A stretch of DNA of 64,000 bases from DASRQK01 sp964401685 (lineage in GTDB: Bacteria; Bacteroidota; Bacteroidia; Sphingobacteriales; Sphingobacteriaceae), in the NCBI GenBank assembly GCA_964401685.1, contig CAYNZH010000004.1, positions 1 to 64,000 of the forward strand, read 5' to 3'. Positions within the stretch are counted from its first letter, which is position 1. Every line of letters starts with the position of its first letter. The translations under genes were made by a program, and so were the position numbers. Shown piece after piece: positions 55,794 to 64,000 of the stretch. The notes beneath the pieces were generated by a model that saw only the letters and a program-made list of their open reading frames with translations, made no database searches and was not told the origin of the DNA.

Positions 55794-57224
55794 ATGAAAA
55801 CTAAAAGATATAGATATATATACGCAACCGTTGTTGCCGCGTTCTTATTGCTTTCGCATGGATGTAAGGACTATTTTGATGTGGGGAACAATCCCAATTT
55901 AATTACTAATCCTAACATTAACTCCTTACTGTCCACTGCAACTCATAAAACCGGTATGAATGCCAGGACCTACGGTAGTCTTACCTCCTCCTACAGCCAG
56001 TACACTGCAAGCCCGAGTAGAGGTTCTGCCACTGACACCTATGACATTACAGACCAGTCAGGGACTTGGAATGCTGCCTATTACGCGATGGCTGACATTT
56101 ATGACATGTTGGTTATCGCCGAAGAAATGGGGGCTTATCATCACGAGGGCGCTGGCAAAATTATGATGGCCTATCAATTGAGTTTGGTGTCTGAAACCTG
56201 GGACAGTGCTCCGTATACCGAAGCCTTCATGAAGGTTCAGACAATTACTCCTGCCTATGATTCCGGCGAGCAACTTTATGAGTCTATCGGTCAGTTGCTG
56301 CAAGAAGGGATTTCGGCCTTGAATCGGGATGATGTCGCGATTTCTCTTGATGGGGATATGGACGTGATTCACGGGGGTGACCGTGCTGCATGGTTGAAGA
56401 CAGGCTACGGAATGCTTGCACGTCACCACAATAGAATTACCAAGAAATCAAGTTATAACCCCAACGCTGTGTTGTCGGCCCTTGACAATTCTTACACTTC
56501 TGCGGCGGACAACATGACCATGGGCGTTTTTAATGGAAATAATCCATGGGCCTCAACAGCCATCTCAAACGCCGGTTCACTACTTGGCGGATGGCTTTCG
56601 GAGCAACTTATGAATCACATGAACGGGACGTATTATGGTGTGTTCGACCCACGACTTCCTCAGTTGACTGACCCCACAGTCAATGGAGACTATATGGGTA
56701 CTCGAAACGGCGAAGGTAACAGAGGTACAGCAGCGAACACCATCAAGGATGAGACGTACATTTCCATAAATTCTCCGATTACCGCTGAGGATGCACCAGT
56801 TTTTATTATGACCTATGATGAACTGAAGTTTGTAGAGGCAGAGGCTGCGCTGCGTGCGAACCAACGTGCCCGAGCGTACGCAGCTTATCTTGAAGGAATC
56901 CGCGCTTCGATGGAGAGGTTTGAAGTCGATCAATCGGATATTGACGCATATCTTGCGGAACCTTCGGTAGCCGTAGGCGAGTCGGCACTGACTTTGGCGC
57001 TCATTTTTAAGGAAAAATATGTATCCACTTACCTCAATTTTGAAGGCTGGGTAGATGCCAGAAGGCATGATTATGCTTATGAGGGTTTCAGAATGCCTCT
57101 CGGCGCTGTTACTTCGGGCTATATCAGACGTGTCGCGATTCCATCGACAGAAATCTCGAGAAACCAGGAAAATGTTCCTTCACAGGAGCCACTGGACACG
57201 CCGCTGTGGTGGGATAGACCTTAA
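55794..57224 (+). CDS. SusD/RagB-like surface lipoprotein (SusD1, SusD-like_2 type)
   Basis: A 476-residue lipoprotein from ATG 55794 (MKTKRYRYIYATVV), signal ending LLSHGC (Cys24) and mature start CKDYFDV, which fits a Bacteroidota surface-export signal. Helical TPR-like repeats: NINSLLSTATHKTGM, YYAMADIYDMLVIAEEMG, MMAYQLSLVSETWDSAPYTEAF. The pattern fits the SusD-like_2 (PF12771) branch, different from SusD2 below. It is the ligand-capturing lid of SusC1. A strong terminator follows, so this pair can be expressed alone. Confidence 0.9.
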   Translation: MKTKRYRYIYATVVAAFLLLSHGCKDYFDVGNNPNLITNPNINSLLSTATHKTGMNARTYGSLTSSYSQYTASPSRGSATDTYDITDQSGTWNAAYYAMADIYDMLVIAEEMGAYHHEGAGKIMMAYQLSLVSETWDSAPYTEAFMKVQTITPAYDSGEQLYESIGQLLQEGISALNRDDVAISLDGDMDVIHGGDRAAWLKTGYGMLARHHNRITKKSSYNPNAVLSALDNSYTSAADNMTMGVFNGNNPWASTAISNAGSLLGGWLSEQLMNHMNGTYYGVFDPRLPQLTDPTVNGDYMGTRNGEGNRGTAANTIKDETYISINSPITAEDAPVFIMTYDELKFVEAEAALRANQRARAYAAYLEGIRASMERFEVDQSDIDAYLAEPSVAVGESALTLALIFKEKYVSTYLNFEGWVDARRHDYAYEGFRMPLGAVTSGYIRRVAIPSTEISRNQENVPSQEPLDTPLWWDRP

Positions 57225-57245
57225 AATATATTTGCAACAAATTTT

Positions 57246-57279
57246 AAATGGCGATGTGTAGAAAAGCATCGCCATTTTT
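57246..57279 (+). terminator. Rho-independent terminator after SusD1
   Basis: AAATGGCGATG (57246-57256) pairs with CATCGCCATTT (57267-57277), an 11-bp stem with a 10-base loop, followed by a short T-run to 57279. Confidence 0.82.
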
Positions 57280-57424
57280 GTTACCCTTTCATTTTTCCAA
57301 AGGCTAACCCCTTGGCCTTAAAGACTCGCAGGGCGGGTTTCCGACTGCTTAAGGATGCAATCATCCACAACAATGCGCAAAAATCTGATGAAAATACTAC
57401 AAACCACAGTGTTTTTTATTAATA

Positions 57425-57455
57425 TTGCAAAAACATACAGTTTATAATACATTTT
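57425..57455 (+). promoter_or_regulatory. Possible promoter of the serine hydrolase gene
   Basis: TTG (57425-57427), 20 bases, then TACATTTT (57448-57455, one mismatch in the last base), 11 bases before the ATG at 57467. The region from 57280 otherwise shows nothing recognisable. Confidence 0.33.
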
Positions 57456-57466
57456 CATAAACCAAT

Positions 57467-58843
57467 ATGATTAAACAAAATTTACTCTTTTTGTGCTGTG
57501 CGGTGTTTTTAATCGCTTCATGTTCAAAAGATTCTGCCGTTCCCGAGTTGTCTACGGACAATGAGTTGATCAGTTTAAAAATAACCAAAGCAGACAATCC
57601 GCAGTTGTCGGAGGATGCATATGTGTTTAGATTTCAACGTGAATACTATATTACCCTACCCCAAGGGTCGGATCTCTCAAATATTCAGGTAGACTTTCAA
57701 TATTCGCCAAAGGCTTCGCTGACGGTCAATGACCGACCCGTAACCGGAAACAAATTGAACACTGATGTCTCCGAAACGCTCAATGTTGTTGTGGAATCGG
57801 AGACTGGTGCGAAAAAGGTGTTTACGGTGATGGCTCATGAGGGGATAAAGGCGTTTGACCAGATGATCTATGACTATAAAACAAAGTACAATATCCCGGG
57901 AGTTTCCTACGCAATTTCGAGTACGGAAAGCTCTGAGATTCTATACAAGAAGGGAATTGGTTTTGCGGATGTGGAGAATCAGGTAAGGGTCAGACCGGAC
58001 CATCTGTTCAGATTGGCCAGTGCGTCCAAGCAGTTTACCGCCCTAAGCATTATGAAGTTGGTCGACCAGGGATTGCTCAGTGTTGAAGATCAGGTGTTTG
58101 GCGATGGGGGAATTTTAGAGGGTGATTTTGACGGCNNNNNNNNNNNNNNNNNNNNNNNNNNNNNNNNNNNNNNNNNNNNNNNNNNNNNNNNNNNNNNNNN
58201 NNNNNNNNNNNNNNNNNNNNNNNNNNNNNNNNNNNTGGGAACGGCGCAGAATGAACCGGGAACGACTTTTTCCTACTTCAACATGGGTTACGGAATTTTG
58301 GGGAAAATCATCGAAAAAGTGAGCGGAAAAAAATACGAAACTTATCTAAAAGAAGTGCTCGCTGAGGCGGGGATCACCGATATCCACGTCGGTGGTGACC
58401 GAAGCCAAAAGCGCCCTAATGAAGCGGTGTATTACTCGCAAGATGGTTACAACGGCTACGCCAATGAGATGGAGGTCATTGCGGCTGCTGGCGGCGTGAT
58501 CGCTTCGACCGAGCAAATGTTGAAATTGCTCACCCATATAGATGGCAAACCAAATATACCCGACATTTTGTCTCCTCAGACGCGCGAATTGATGCTGACT
58601 AAGTCCATTAACGCTGGAAACAACTTCTATGCTTTGGGCTGGCGGGGTGGGCACAGATTGTATCCGGACTCTTACTACCATTCAGGCAACCTCGCGGGAA
58701 CGGCAGTCATGTGGGTGATGGGCCCCCGATTCAACGTGGTATTGCTTATGAATTCTCGGTCCTATCAGGCAGGGTTCGACGACAATATGTATTATTTACT
58801 TGCGGATATACTCACGGAGGCCGCCAAAAGAAACTGGAATTAA
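57467..58843 (+). CDS. Serine beta-lactamase-fold hydrolase lipoprotein, with internal assembly gap
   Basis: A lipoprotein (signal ending LIASC, Cys19, then SKDS). An N-terminal Ig-like domain (about 25-125) precedes a class C-type hydrolase. LASASKQFTALSIMKLVDQG gives SxxK. FSYFNMGYGILGKIIEKVSG, after the gap, supplies the Tyr of YxN. YYHSGNLAG supplies the HxG motif. The reading frame is open on both sides of 100 N at 58136-58235. In relatives the missing stretch, with the HLLxHTSG block, is usually 60-90 residues, so the true gap is probably 180-270 bases. AmiE amidase-like, D-Ala peptidase and esterase roles are all possible. Confidence 0.85.
   Translation: MIKQNLLFLCCAVFLIASCSKDSAVPELSTDNELISLKITKADNPQLSEDAYVFRFQREYYITLPQGSDLSNIQVDFQYSPKASLTVNDRPVTGNKLNTDVSETLNVVVESETGAKKVFTVMAHEGIKAFDQMIYDYKTKYNIPGVSYAISSTESSEILYKKGIGFADVENQVRVRPDHLFRLASASKQFTALSIMKLVDQGLLSVEDQVFGDGGILEGDFDGXXXXXXXXXXXXXXXXXXXXXXXXXXXXXXXXXXGTAQNEPGTTFSYFNMGYGILGKIIEKVSGKKYETYLKEVLAEAGITDIHVGGDRSQKRPNEAVYYSQDGYNGYANEMEVIAAAGGVIASTEQMLKLLTHIDGKPNIPDILSPQTRELMLTKSINAGNNFYALGWRGGHRLYPDSYYHSGNLAGTAVMWVMGPRFNVVLLMNSRSYQAGFDDNMYYLLADILTEAAKRNWN
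58136..58235. other. 100-N scaffold gap (real missing sequence)
   Basis: The flanks share no overlap, unlike the nhaA gap. Family comparison suggests a conserved block of the hydrolase is missing; 100 N is a placeholder length. Confidence 0.8.
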
Positions 58844-58881
58844 ATGATCAATAATTGTGCATGTACTAAATTAATAAACTA

Positions 58882-61800
58882 ATGAAAAAAACATTACTTT
58901 TACTGTTGATGGGGCTATTCTGCTTTAGCACCCATTCAATAGCTCAGACTAGAGCTATCAATGGAAAGGTGACTGACTCATCCACCGGAGACCCGGTGGC
59001 GGGAGTTACGATCACCGTCAAGGAATCGGGAACGATGACGACGACCAACAATGCGGGAAACTATTCCATCCAAGCAGCAACTGGAAATACGTTGATTTTT
59101 ACCGCAGTCGGATTTGAACAAGGGCAGCTGACCGTTGCTCAGGGCAATGTACTTAACGCATTTCTGACACCTTCCAATCAGGAAATCGATGAAGTGATCG
59201 TAGTCGCTTATGGAACTGCGGATCGCCGGACTTTTACCGGGTCTGCATCGACTGTAACTGCCTCAGACATTCAGGATGCGACGTCGATTTCTTTTGAAAG
59301 CGCGATGCTTGGAAAGGTTCCAGGCGTACAAATCACGACAACATCCGGGCAGGCAGGTTCTACACCAGCTATCCGCGTACGGGGTATTGGATCAATGAAT
59401 GCGTCCAACTCGCCGCTCTACGTCATCGACGGTGTGCCAACTGTATCTGGAAGCGTCGGACAAATGGGTGATTACCTTTATACGTCGAACAACGTAATGA
59501 ACACACTAAATCCCTCCGACATCGCATCAATCACCATCTTGAAGGATGCTGCGGCATCTTCGCTCTACGGGTCGCGCGCGGCGAATGGGGTTATCATTAT
59601 CGAAACTAAGAAAGGTCGTATTGGAAAGCCAACAATCAATCTTCGTTCGTCTATAGGCTTTACTCCCGAGTGGGCCACAGACAATTATGAGGCTGCAGGC
59701 ATACAAGAGCAAATTGACATGATGTACCAGGTGTACCATGACTATCGTACTGCTGCTGGCTGGGACGAAGCCCGCGCTAGTGCGGATGCTATCACCCGAC
59801 TTAACAACCGATTTGCTGTTCACGGTTATTACTTTGAAGCAAACAGCGGTCCAGGTCTCTACGAAAGTGTGACGATCAGGGGTCGTACCGACGGCGTTGA
59901 AAACCGCGATGGTCAGTATTACAACTGGGAAGACCGCCTTTTCCGCACAGGGATGTACCAAACCAATGATCTTTCGGTCAACGGCGGTACAGAGAACACA
60001 AGATATTATAGCTCGTTGGCCTACACCCAGGAGAAAAACCGGGTCGTGATCAACTCCTATGATCGCTTGAGCGGTCGTGTAAATCTGGCACAAAAGATCG
60101 GGGATTTCGTAGAGTTTACGACCAACGTAAGTATTTCTCACAACAAACAGGAGGGATACAACGATACACGTAACCTAGGTGGAAACTACTACTTGCAGTC
60201 TAGAAACCTGTTGTGGCCTCTTTATTGGCCTACGGACTACAAGACTGGAGAGCCGTTTACCTTGAGATACGGAAGTTACGCTTACAACCCAGAGTATTAT
60301 GAGAACGAGTGGGATAGCTATTCAAACATTGTTCGCTTCACCGCAAACGAGACGTTGGACGTGCGCTTGATGAAGGGGTTGAATCTTAAGTCCATTTTCT
60401 CATACGAGCAGAACAATGCTCGCGATCATATCTATTACAGTGCCAACCACTACAATGCATCCACTGTCAATGGATCTGTGAGCGAGATGATGACCTCGTA
60501 CAGCAAGCTGGTTTCATCAACCACGATGAACTACAAAGCCAACTTTGGTGTTCATGGCATCGACTTACTTGCAGGTTTCGAAGCTGAAAGAAATCACACC
60601 GATTTCATGAGAGCCACCGGTACCAACTTGCCATCCTCTGCCTTGCCGACGGTGGTCACCGCAGGCGAGCGTGATGCGAACGCTTACTATTGGGGAAATG
60701 CCATGATGTCGGTTCTCTCCAGAGCAGAATATAGCTATGACAATCGCATCAATCTTTCAGCCTCCTACCGGACAGACGGATCTTCCCGCCTTAGTCCGGC
60801 TGTGCGTTGGGGCAACTTCTGGTCAACAGGTGCATCCTGGAGCTTGAGCGAGGAAGCATTTTTGAGAGATGTTGAGTTTATCAATAACTTGAGAGTTAAA
60901 GCTTCCTACGGAGTCAATGGAACACTACCTTCGGCAGACTTTGGCTGGAGAAACCTGACGAGCTACGGATCCCGCTACATGGACGATGCTGGAGGAGCGC
61001 TTTCAACTCTTGGAAACGAGAACGTCACTTGGGAGACAAGTTATTCGTCCAACTTTGGTTTGGATTTTTCTGTGATGGACAATCGTCTCTACGGTACAGT
61101 TGAGTACTTTAACCGTGATACACGCGATGTGCTTCAGAATGTTCAGATATCCCGCGTAACCGGTTTCGGCTCGATTTTGAGGAATATTGGAAATATCAAC
61201 AACAGAGGACTCGAAGTCTCTCTTGGCTACGATATACTCCGGTCAGACGATTGGCGTTGGAGTGTCAACGCGAATGCATCATTTGTAAAATCGACTGTGA
61301 AGAAACTTTATCGTCAGGACGATGCTGAGGAAAGCGGCGACATCCTTTGGAGTGACCCAACTGGTGGAGATGCGAGAGCAGGATATATTTACCGCGAAGG
61401 TGAGTCAATGCTCAGTTTCTACGGCTACGAATGGGCTGGTGTCAATCCTGAAAACGGGGACAACGTGTGGTATGTAAACCATCCCGAGAATCCGAACGAT
61501 CCTGATACCGGTGATTTCATGTTTAACGGTAGACCAGCCACCAACCTTCATACGCGGGCTCACCGAATCATTTTGGGTTCTGCACTTCCTGATGCCTACG
61601 GCGGAATCAACACCGATGTTGAGTACAAAGGACTGACTTTAGGATTGAATTTTATTTACAAAATCGGCGGCTACCTGTATGACGGTGCGTACAAAGATGT
61701 TGCGGACGACGGGTATTACTGGGAGCGTATACGTGCACAGCACTACTACGACAACCGCTGGACGGTTGACAACCCAAGTGCACCCCTTCCTAGACTGAGC

Positions 61801-62076
61801 GGACTGGATCTGACAGCTGCGATGCAAAACAGTAACCGTCAAATGCACGACGCAAGCTTCCTACGATTGAAAAACATCAACCTGGCCTACAGTTTGCCAA
61901 CAAACGTCGTTAGCAGAGTCGGTGTGAGCAATGCAAGATTATATTTTAACGGGACCAACCTATTGACCTTTTCAAAATATAAAATTGCCGATCCGGAAGT
62001 GAACCACTATGGAACCAGAGGATGGGAAACACCACTAGGTAAGATTTACACCTTCGGTGTTGAGTTTAGTTTCTAA
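58882..62076 (+). CDS. SusC/RagA family TonB-linked outer membrane importer (SusC2)
   Basis: A 1064-residue protein: signal peptide (about 1-22, ending SIAQ), carboxypeptidase-regulatory-like domain (INGKVTDSSTGDPVAGVTITV), SusC signature EIDEVIVVAYGTADRRTFTGS, plug (LGKVPGVQITTTSGQAGS, IRVRGIGSMNASNSPLYVIDGVP, AAASSLYGSRAANGVIIIETKKG) and a barrel ending TFGVEFSF. It starts 38 bp after the serine hydrolase stop with no promoter or terminator between them, so the hydrolase, SusC2 and SusD2 probably form one operon. Confidence 0.95.
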   Translation: MKKTLLLLLMGLFCFSTHSIAQTRAINGKVTDSSTGDPVAGVTITVKESGTMTTTNNAGNYSIQAATGNTLIFTAVGFEQGQLTVAQGNVLNAFLTPSNQEIDEVIVVAYGTADRRTFTGSASTVTASDIQDATSISFESAMLGKVPGVQITTTSGQAGSTPAIRVRGIGSMNASNSPLYVIDGVPTVSGSVGQMGDYLYTSNNVMNTLNPSDIASITILKDAAASSLYGSRAANGVIIIETKKGRIGKPTINLRSSIGFTPEWATDNYEAAGIQEQIDMMYQVYHDYRTAAGWDEARASADAITRLNNRFAVHGYYFEANSGPGLYESVTIRGRTDGVENRDGQYYNWEDRLFRTGMYQTNDLSVNGGTENTRYYSSLAYTQEKNRVVINSYDRLSGRVNLAQKIGDFVEFTTNVSISHNKQEGYNDTRNLGGNYYLQSRNLLWPLYWPTDYKTGEPFTLRYGSYAYNPEYYENEWDSYSNIVRFTANETLDVRLMKGLNLKSIFSYEQNNARDHIYYSANHYNASTVNGSVSEMMTSYSKLVSSTTMNYKANFGVHGIDLLAGFEAERNHTDFMRATGTNLPSSALPTVVTAGERDANAYYWGNAMMSVLSRAEYSYDNRINLSASYRTDGSSRLSPAVRWGNFWSTGASWSLSEEAFLRDVEFINNLRVKASYGVNGTLPSADFGWRNLTSYGSRYMDDAGGALSTLGNENVTWETSYSSNFGLDFSVMDNRLYGTVEYFNRDTRDVLQNVQISRVTGFGSILRNIGNINNRGLEVSLGYDILRSDDWRWSVNANASFVKSTVKKLYRQDDAEESGDILWSDPTGGDARAGYIYREGESMLSFYGYEWAGVNPENGDNVWYVNHPENPNDPDTGDFMFNGRPATNLHTRAHRIILGSALPDAYGGINTDVEYKGLTLGLNFIYKIGGYLYDGAYKDVADDGYYWERIRAQHYYDNRWTVDNPSAPLPRLSGLDLTAAMQNSNRQMHDASFLRLKNINLAYSLPTNVVSRVGVSNARLYFNGTNLLTFSKYKIADPEVNHYGTRGWETPLGKIYTFGVEFSF

Positions 62077-62089
62077 TCCAAAAATTTGA

Positions 62090-63556
62090 ATGAAAATGAG
62101 AAAAATACAGATATTTGGAATGATGGTGGTCACGATGTCCATCCTTTCCTGTAAAGATTTTCTGGATGTAAAGCCCAGCAGTTCCGGGGATGCGGCGACT
62201 GCGATCCAGACGGCAGCAGATGCCCGGGTGATGATGAACGGCATAATGCGTGGATTTGCCTCGGCTGACTATTATGGGCGCAACTTTTTGATGTACGGCG
62301 ACGTCAAAGGCGGTGATATCACGCTTTTTTCACAAGGACGTGGCTTGGACGCGCTCTACACTTTTAACCATAGCGCTACTTCTGGAAGCTACAACGGTTT
62401 CTGGAATGCCCTTTATGATAGAATCCTGCAAGTCAACAACCTGTTGGAGAATATCGCTAAGATGGAAGAATCAGGTTCGCCTGAGAACTTTAACAACTAC
62501 AAAGGCATGGCGCTGACAGCGAGGGCTTTGGCACACTTTGACCTCGTGCGTTTGTACGGTAAAACCTACACGGACGATCCCAATGCTTATGGCGTGCCTG
62601 TTGTGACGCAGACTTTGCCATCAACGGCTCAGCCCCTGAGGAATACGGTTGCAGAAACTTATGACCAGATCATCGCGGATCTCAACGAGGCTGCACCCCT
62701 GCTTTCCAAATCCAAAGCCAACGGATTTATAAATTATTATGCAAACAGAGGAATCCTTGCGCGTGTCTATCTGACCATGGGCAACCACAGTGGCGCATTG
62801 AGCGCTGCAGAAGAGATCATTAATTCCGGTGTTTACTCCTTGTATTCCAATGCAAACTGGGTCAATTCCTGGACTCAGCAATTTGGTAGCGAGTCGATTT
62901 TCGAGTTGGGGGTTTTTCCGAACGAAACTGATCTGGGCACAGGGTCGCCAGGTTTTTATTTCAGAAGACGTGCGCACGGATCGACCAGCGCTGCCGGATG
63001 GTTTATGGCAAGTGATTATTTCCTGGACCGTTTGGGTGAGGACCCGGACGATGTCCGCTGGGGCGTGATGAGTTATGATGAGTCTTCCACCTCGCGCTTT
63101 GGTTCTATCTATAAATACAGTGGAAGCACTTCTTTGGTTGGCGACGGCAAGGCAAATACAACTGCAGTCAACATCAAGGTGATCCGCTTGTCCGAGATCT
63201 ATCTGATCGCAGCGGAAGCTGCTCTTCCGACTAATCGTGCACTTGCAGCGGAGTACCTAAACGAAATCCGCAAAAGATCTCCAAATCTTGCGCCAGCAAC
63301 AGCATCTACGATTACTATTGATATGATTCTGGATGAGCGTAGCAAGGAATTGATCGCTGAAGGCCATCGTTTCTTTGACATGCTTCGATTGGATCAGAGT
63401 ATAGAATTCAACGACGAATTTGCAGGTATCACAGTGCCACACCGTCCAAAAGTGATAGACAGAACGTTTTACAAGACGATATTGCCTATCTCGATTTCGG
63501 AAATCAATACCAATCCCGGCATTGGCGAACAGCAAAATCCAGGATACGACAACTAA
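62090..63556 (+). CDS. RagB/SusD family surface lipoprotein (SusD2)
   Basis: A 488-residue lipoprotein with signal ending SILSC (Cys21) and mature start CKDFLDVKPSS, the classic SusD start. TPR-like helices: ADARVMMNGIMRGFASADYYG, YNGFWNALYDRILQVNNLLENI, NYKGMALTARALAHFDLVRLYGKTY (typical of the SusD family), and EIYLIAAEAALPTNRALAAEYLNEIRKR near the end. It is the lid for SusC2, 13 bp upstream. Its subfamily differs from SusD1. A terminator follows. Confidence 0.95.
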   Translation: MKMRKIQIFGMMVVTMSILSCKDFLDVKPSSSGDAATAIQTAADARVMMNGIMRGFASADYYGRNFLMYGDVKGGDITLFSQGRGLDALYTFNHSATSGSYNGFWNALYDRILQVNNLLENIAKMEESGSPENFNNYKGMALTARALAHFDLVRLYGKTYTDDPNAYGVPVVTQTLPSTAQPLRNTVAETYDQIIADLNEAAPLLSKSKANGFINYYANRGILARVYLTMGNHSGALSAAEEIINSGVYSLYSNANWVNSWTQQFGSESIFELGVFPNETDLGTGSPGFYFRRRAHGSTSAAGWFMASDYFLDRLGEDPDDVRWGVMSYDESSTSRFGSIYKYSGSTSLVGDGKANTTAVNIKVIRLSEIYLIAAEAALPTNRALAAEYLNEIRKRSPNLAPATASTITIDMILDERSKELIAEGHRFFDMLRLDQSIEFNDEFAGITVPHRPKVIDRTFYKTILPISISEINTNPGIGEQQNPGYDN

Positions 63557-63578
63557 GTTTTGTTACAATACCAACCGA

Positions 63579-63606
63579 AGGGCTACCATCATTGGTGGCC
63601 CTTTTT
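63579..63606 (+). terminator. Rho-independent terminator after SusD2
   Basis: AGGGCTACC (63579-63587) pairs with GGTGGCCCT (63594-63602) with one G-T pair and a six-base loop, then a T-run to 63606. The rest of the spacer to 63766 is AT-rich with no clear promoter; a TATTATTG box at 63729-63736 is one base off the -7 consensus. Confidence 0.78.
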
Positions 63607-63766
63607 ATTTTGCGCAAAAATCGCCCTTCTTTGCGGTTTTCTGCCATTTTTGGCTTCCAAATCGGCCCCAAATCCTGCATTTTCTGAAAAATTCCGCAAG
63701 AACATGCACTGATTTCCATTTTATTTTATATTATTGCAATCAAGAAGTCCTATATTACACCATTTT

Positions 63767-64000
63767 ATGAGAAAAAACTACGTATTTTCGTTTCTATTGT
63801 TGGCTCTAATTGGCCTTTCATCCTGCAACGGCTCCACAAATAGCCAGGCCCAGTCTGCTGAAAACACTTCCGATGCAATTGTTCCGGGCGCAGACCAGCT
63901 GGATGCCTATCTCCCTATGTTGGAAGGCAAAAAAGTCGGTTTAATGGGCAATCAGACTTCGGTCGTGGGTCCCGACAAGGAGCATTTAGTCGATGTGCTG
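63767..64000 (+). CDS. namZ: DUF1343/NamZ-type exo-N-acetylmuramidase lipoprotein, N-terminal part
   Basis: 78 open codons to the window edge. A lipoprotein signal ends GLSSC (Cys20). Then GADQLDAYLPMLEGKKVGLMGNQTSVVGPDKEHLVDVL matches the start of the DUF1343 domain, whose first strand carries V-G-L-x-x-N-x-T-S. NamZ of Bacillus subtilis, of this family, releases MurNAc from the non-reducing end of peptidoglycan fragments. Most of the domain lies outside the window, so catalytic residues cannot be checked. It lies behind two SusC/SusD pairs and a beta-lactamase-fold hydrolase. Confidence 0.82.
   Translation, partial: MRKNYVFSFLLLALIGLSSCNGSTNSQAQSAENTSDAIVPGADQLDAYLPMLEGKKVGLMGNQTSVVGPDKEHLVDVL

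Noticed and set aside
57280..57424. Possible tRNA or small RNA between SusD1 and the hydrolase
   Set aside because: No cloverleaf, anticodon arm or CCA end could be drawn; the stretch holds only the terminator tail and AT-rich spacer.
57467..58843. A beta-lactam resistance gene
   Set aside because: It has the fold motifs, but the Ig-like domain, surface-type lipoprotein signal and SusC/SusD context point to a nutrient-related hydrolase.
1..64000. Prophage, insertion sequence, integrase, toxin-antitoxin or CRISPR elements
   Set aside because: None of the coding regions resembles these, and no spaced direct repeats or terminal inverted repeats were found.

Overview
This window looks like a chromosomal stretch of a Bacteroidota bacterium, probably of the Sphingobacteriaceae or a close relative. 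The evidence is two SusC/SusD outer-membrane pairs, a 1,100-residue SecA with the insertions seen in this phylum, a CarB without the C-terminal regulatory domain, DUF3127 and DUF4197 proteins, many lipoproteins whose mature start resembles C-(S)-K-D, and upstream boxes of the Bacteroidota type (TTTG, then TAnnTTTG). Nearly all of it is ordinary, tightly packed core genome. I see no tRNA, rRNA, insertion sequence, phage, integrase or CRISPR array. It is a draft scaffold with two 100-N gaps (41958-42057 and 58136-58235). The first gap is an assembly artefact: its flanks carry the same 55 bases.

Layout. 1-4463 (minus strand): the start of mnmG, two parS-like palindromes, a Uup-type ABC-F ATPase and a lemA-TPM-TPM operon. 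4550-8499: a FAD protein, hemW, and waaA (Kdo transferase) on the opposite strand. 8579-13710: three nucleotide-sugar enzymes (UDP-glucuronate decarboxylase, GalE, RfbB), then yicC, gmk, nadD and a lipoprotein esterase. 14553-22832: murF, secA with a SPOR protein, an M20 amidohydrolase, a GNAT protein and an M28 peptidase. 23015-28282: rhodanese, a small membrane protein, gcvT, a short tail-less SSB, a YfhO-like membrane protein and rnhB. 28484-32172: a CBM9-like secreted protein paired with an outer-membrane barrel. 32376-41177: a tail-specific protease, a CPBP protease / DUF2007 / cdsA overlap cluster, cutC, yifB and an S9 peptidase. 41287-51123: nhaA, DUF4197, a phosphodiester glycosidase, a TM2 protein, an rRNA methyltransferase, DUF3127, and the carB-fumC-lipoprotein operon. 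51369-52460: a small outer-membrane barrel and a NadR-like kinase.

The accessory part is 52625-64000: SusC1-SusD1, a terminator, a lipoprotein of the serine beta-lactamase fold, SusC2-SusD2, a terminator, and the first 78 codons of a DUF1343/NamZ lipoprotein. NamZ enzymes are exo-N-acetylmuramidases, and in Bacillus subtilis namZ lies beside a beta-lactamase-fold amidase (amiE). I therefore infer a peptidoglycan-fragment (muropeptide) scavenging locus in which cell-surface hydrolases feed two TonB-dependent importers. The genes downstream of the window would decide this.

The other points most worth a second look are the tandem parS sites next to mnmG, and a DUF3127 protein that ends in an SSB-like acidic tip (DDDLPF) while the nearby SSB lacks that tip.
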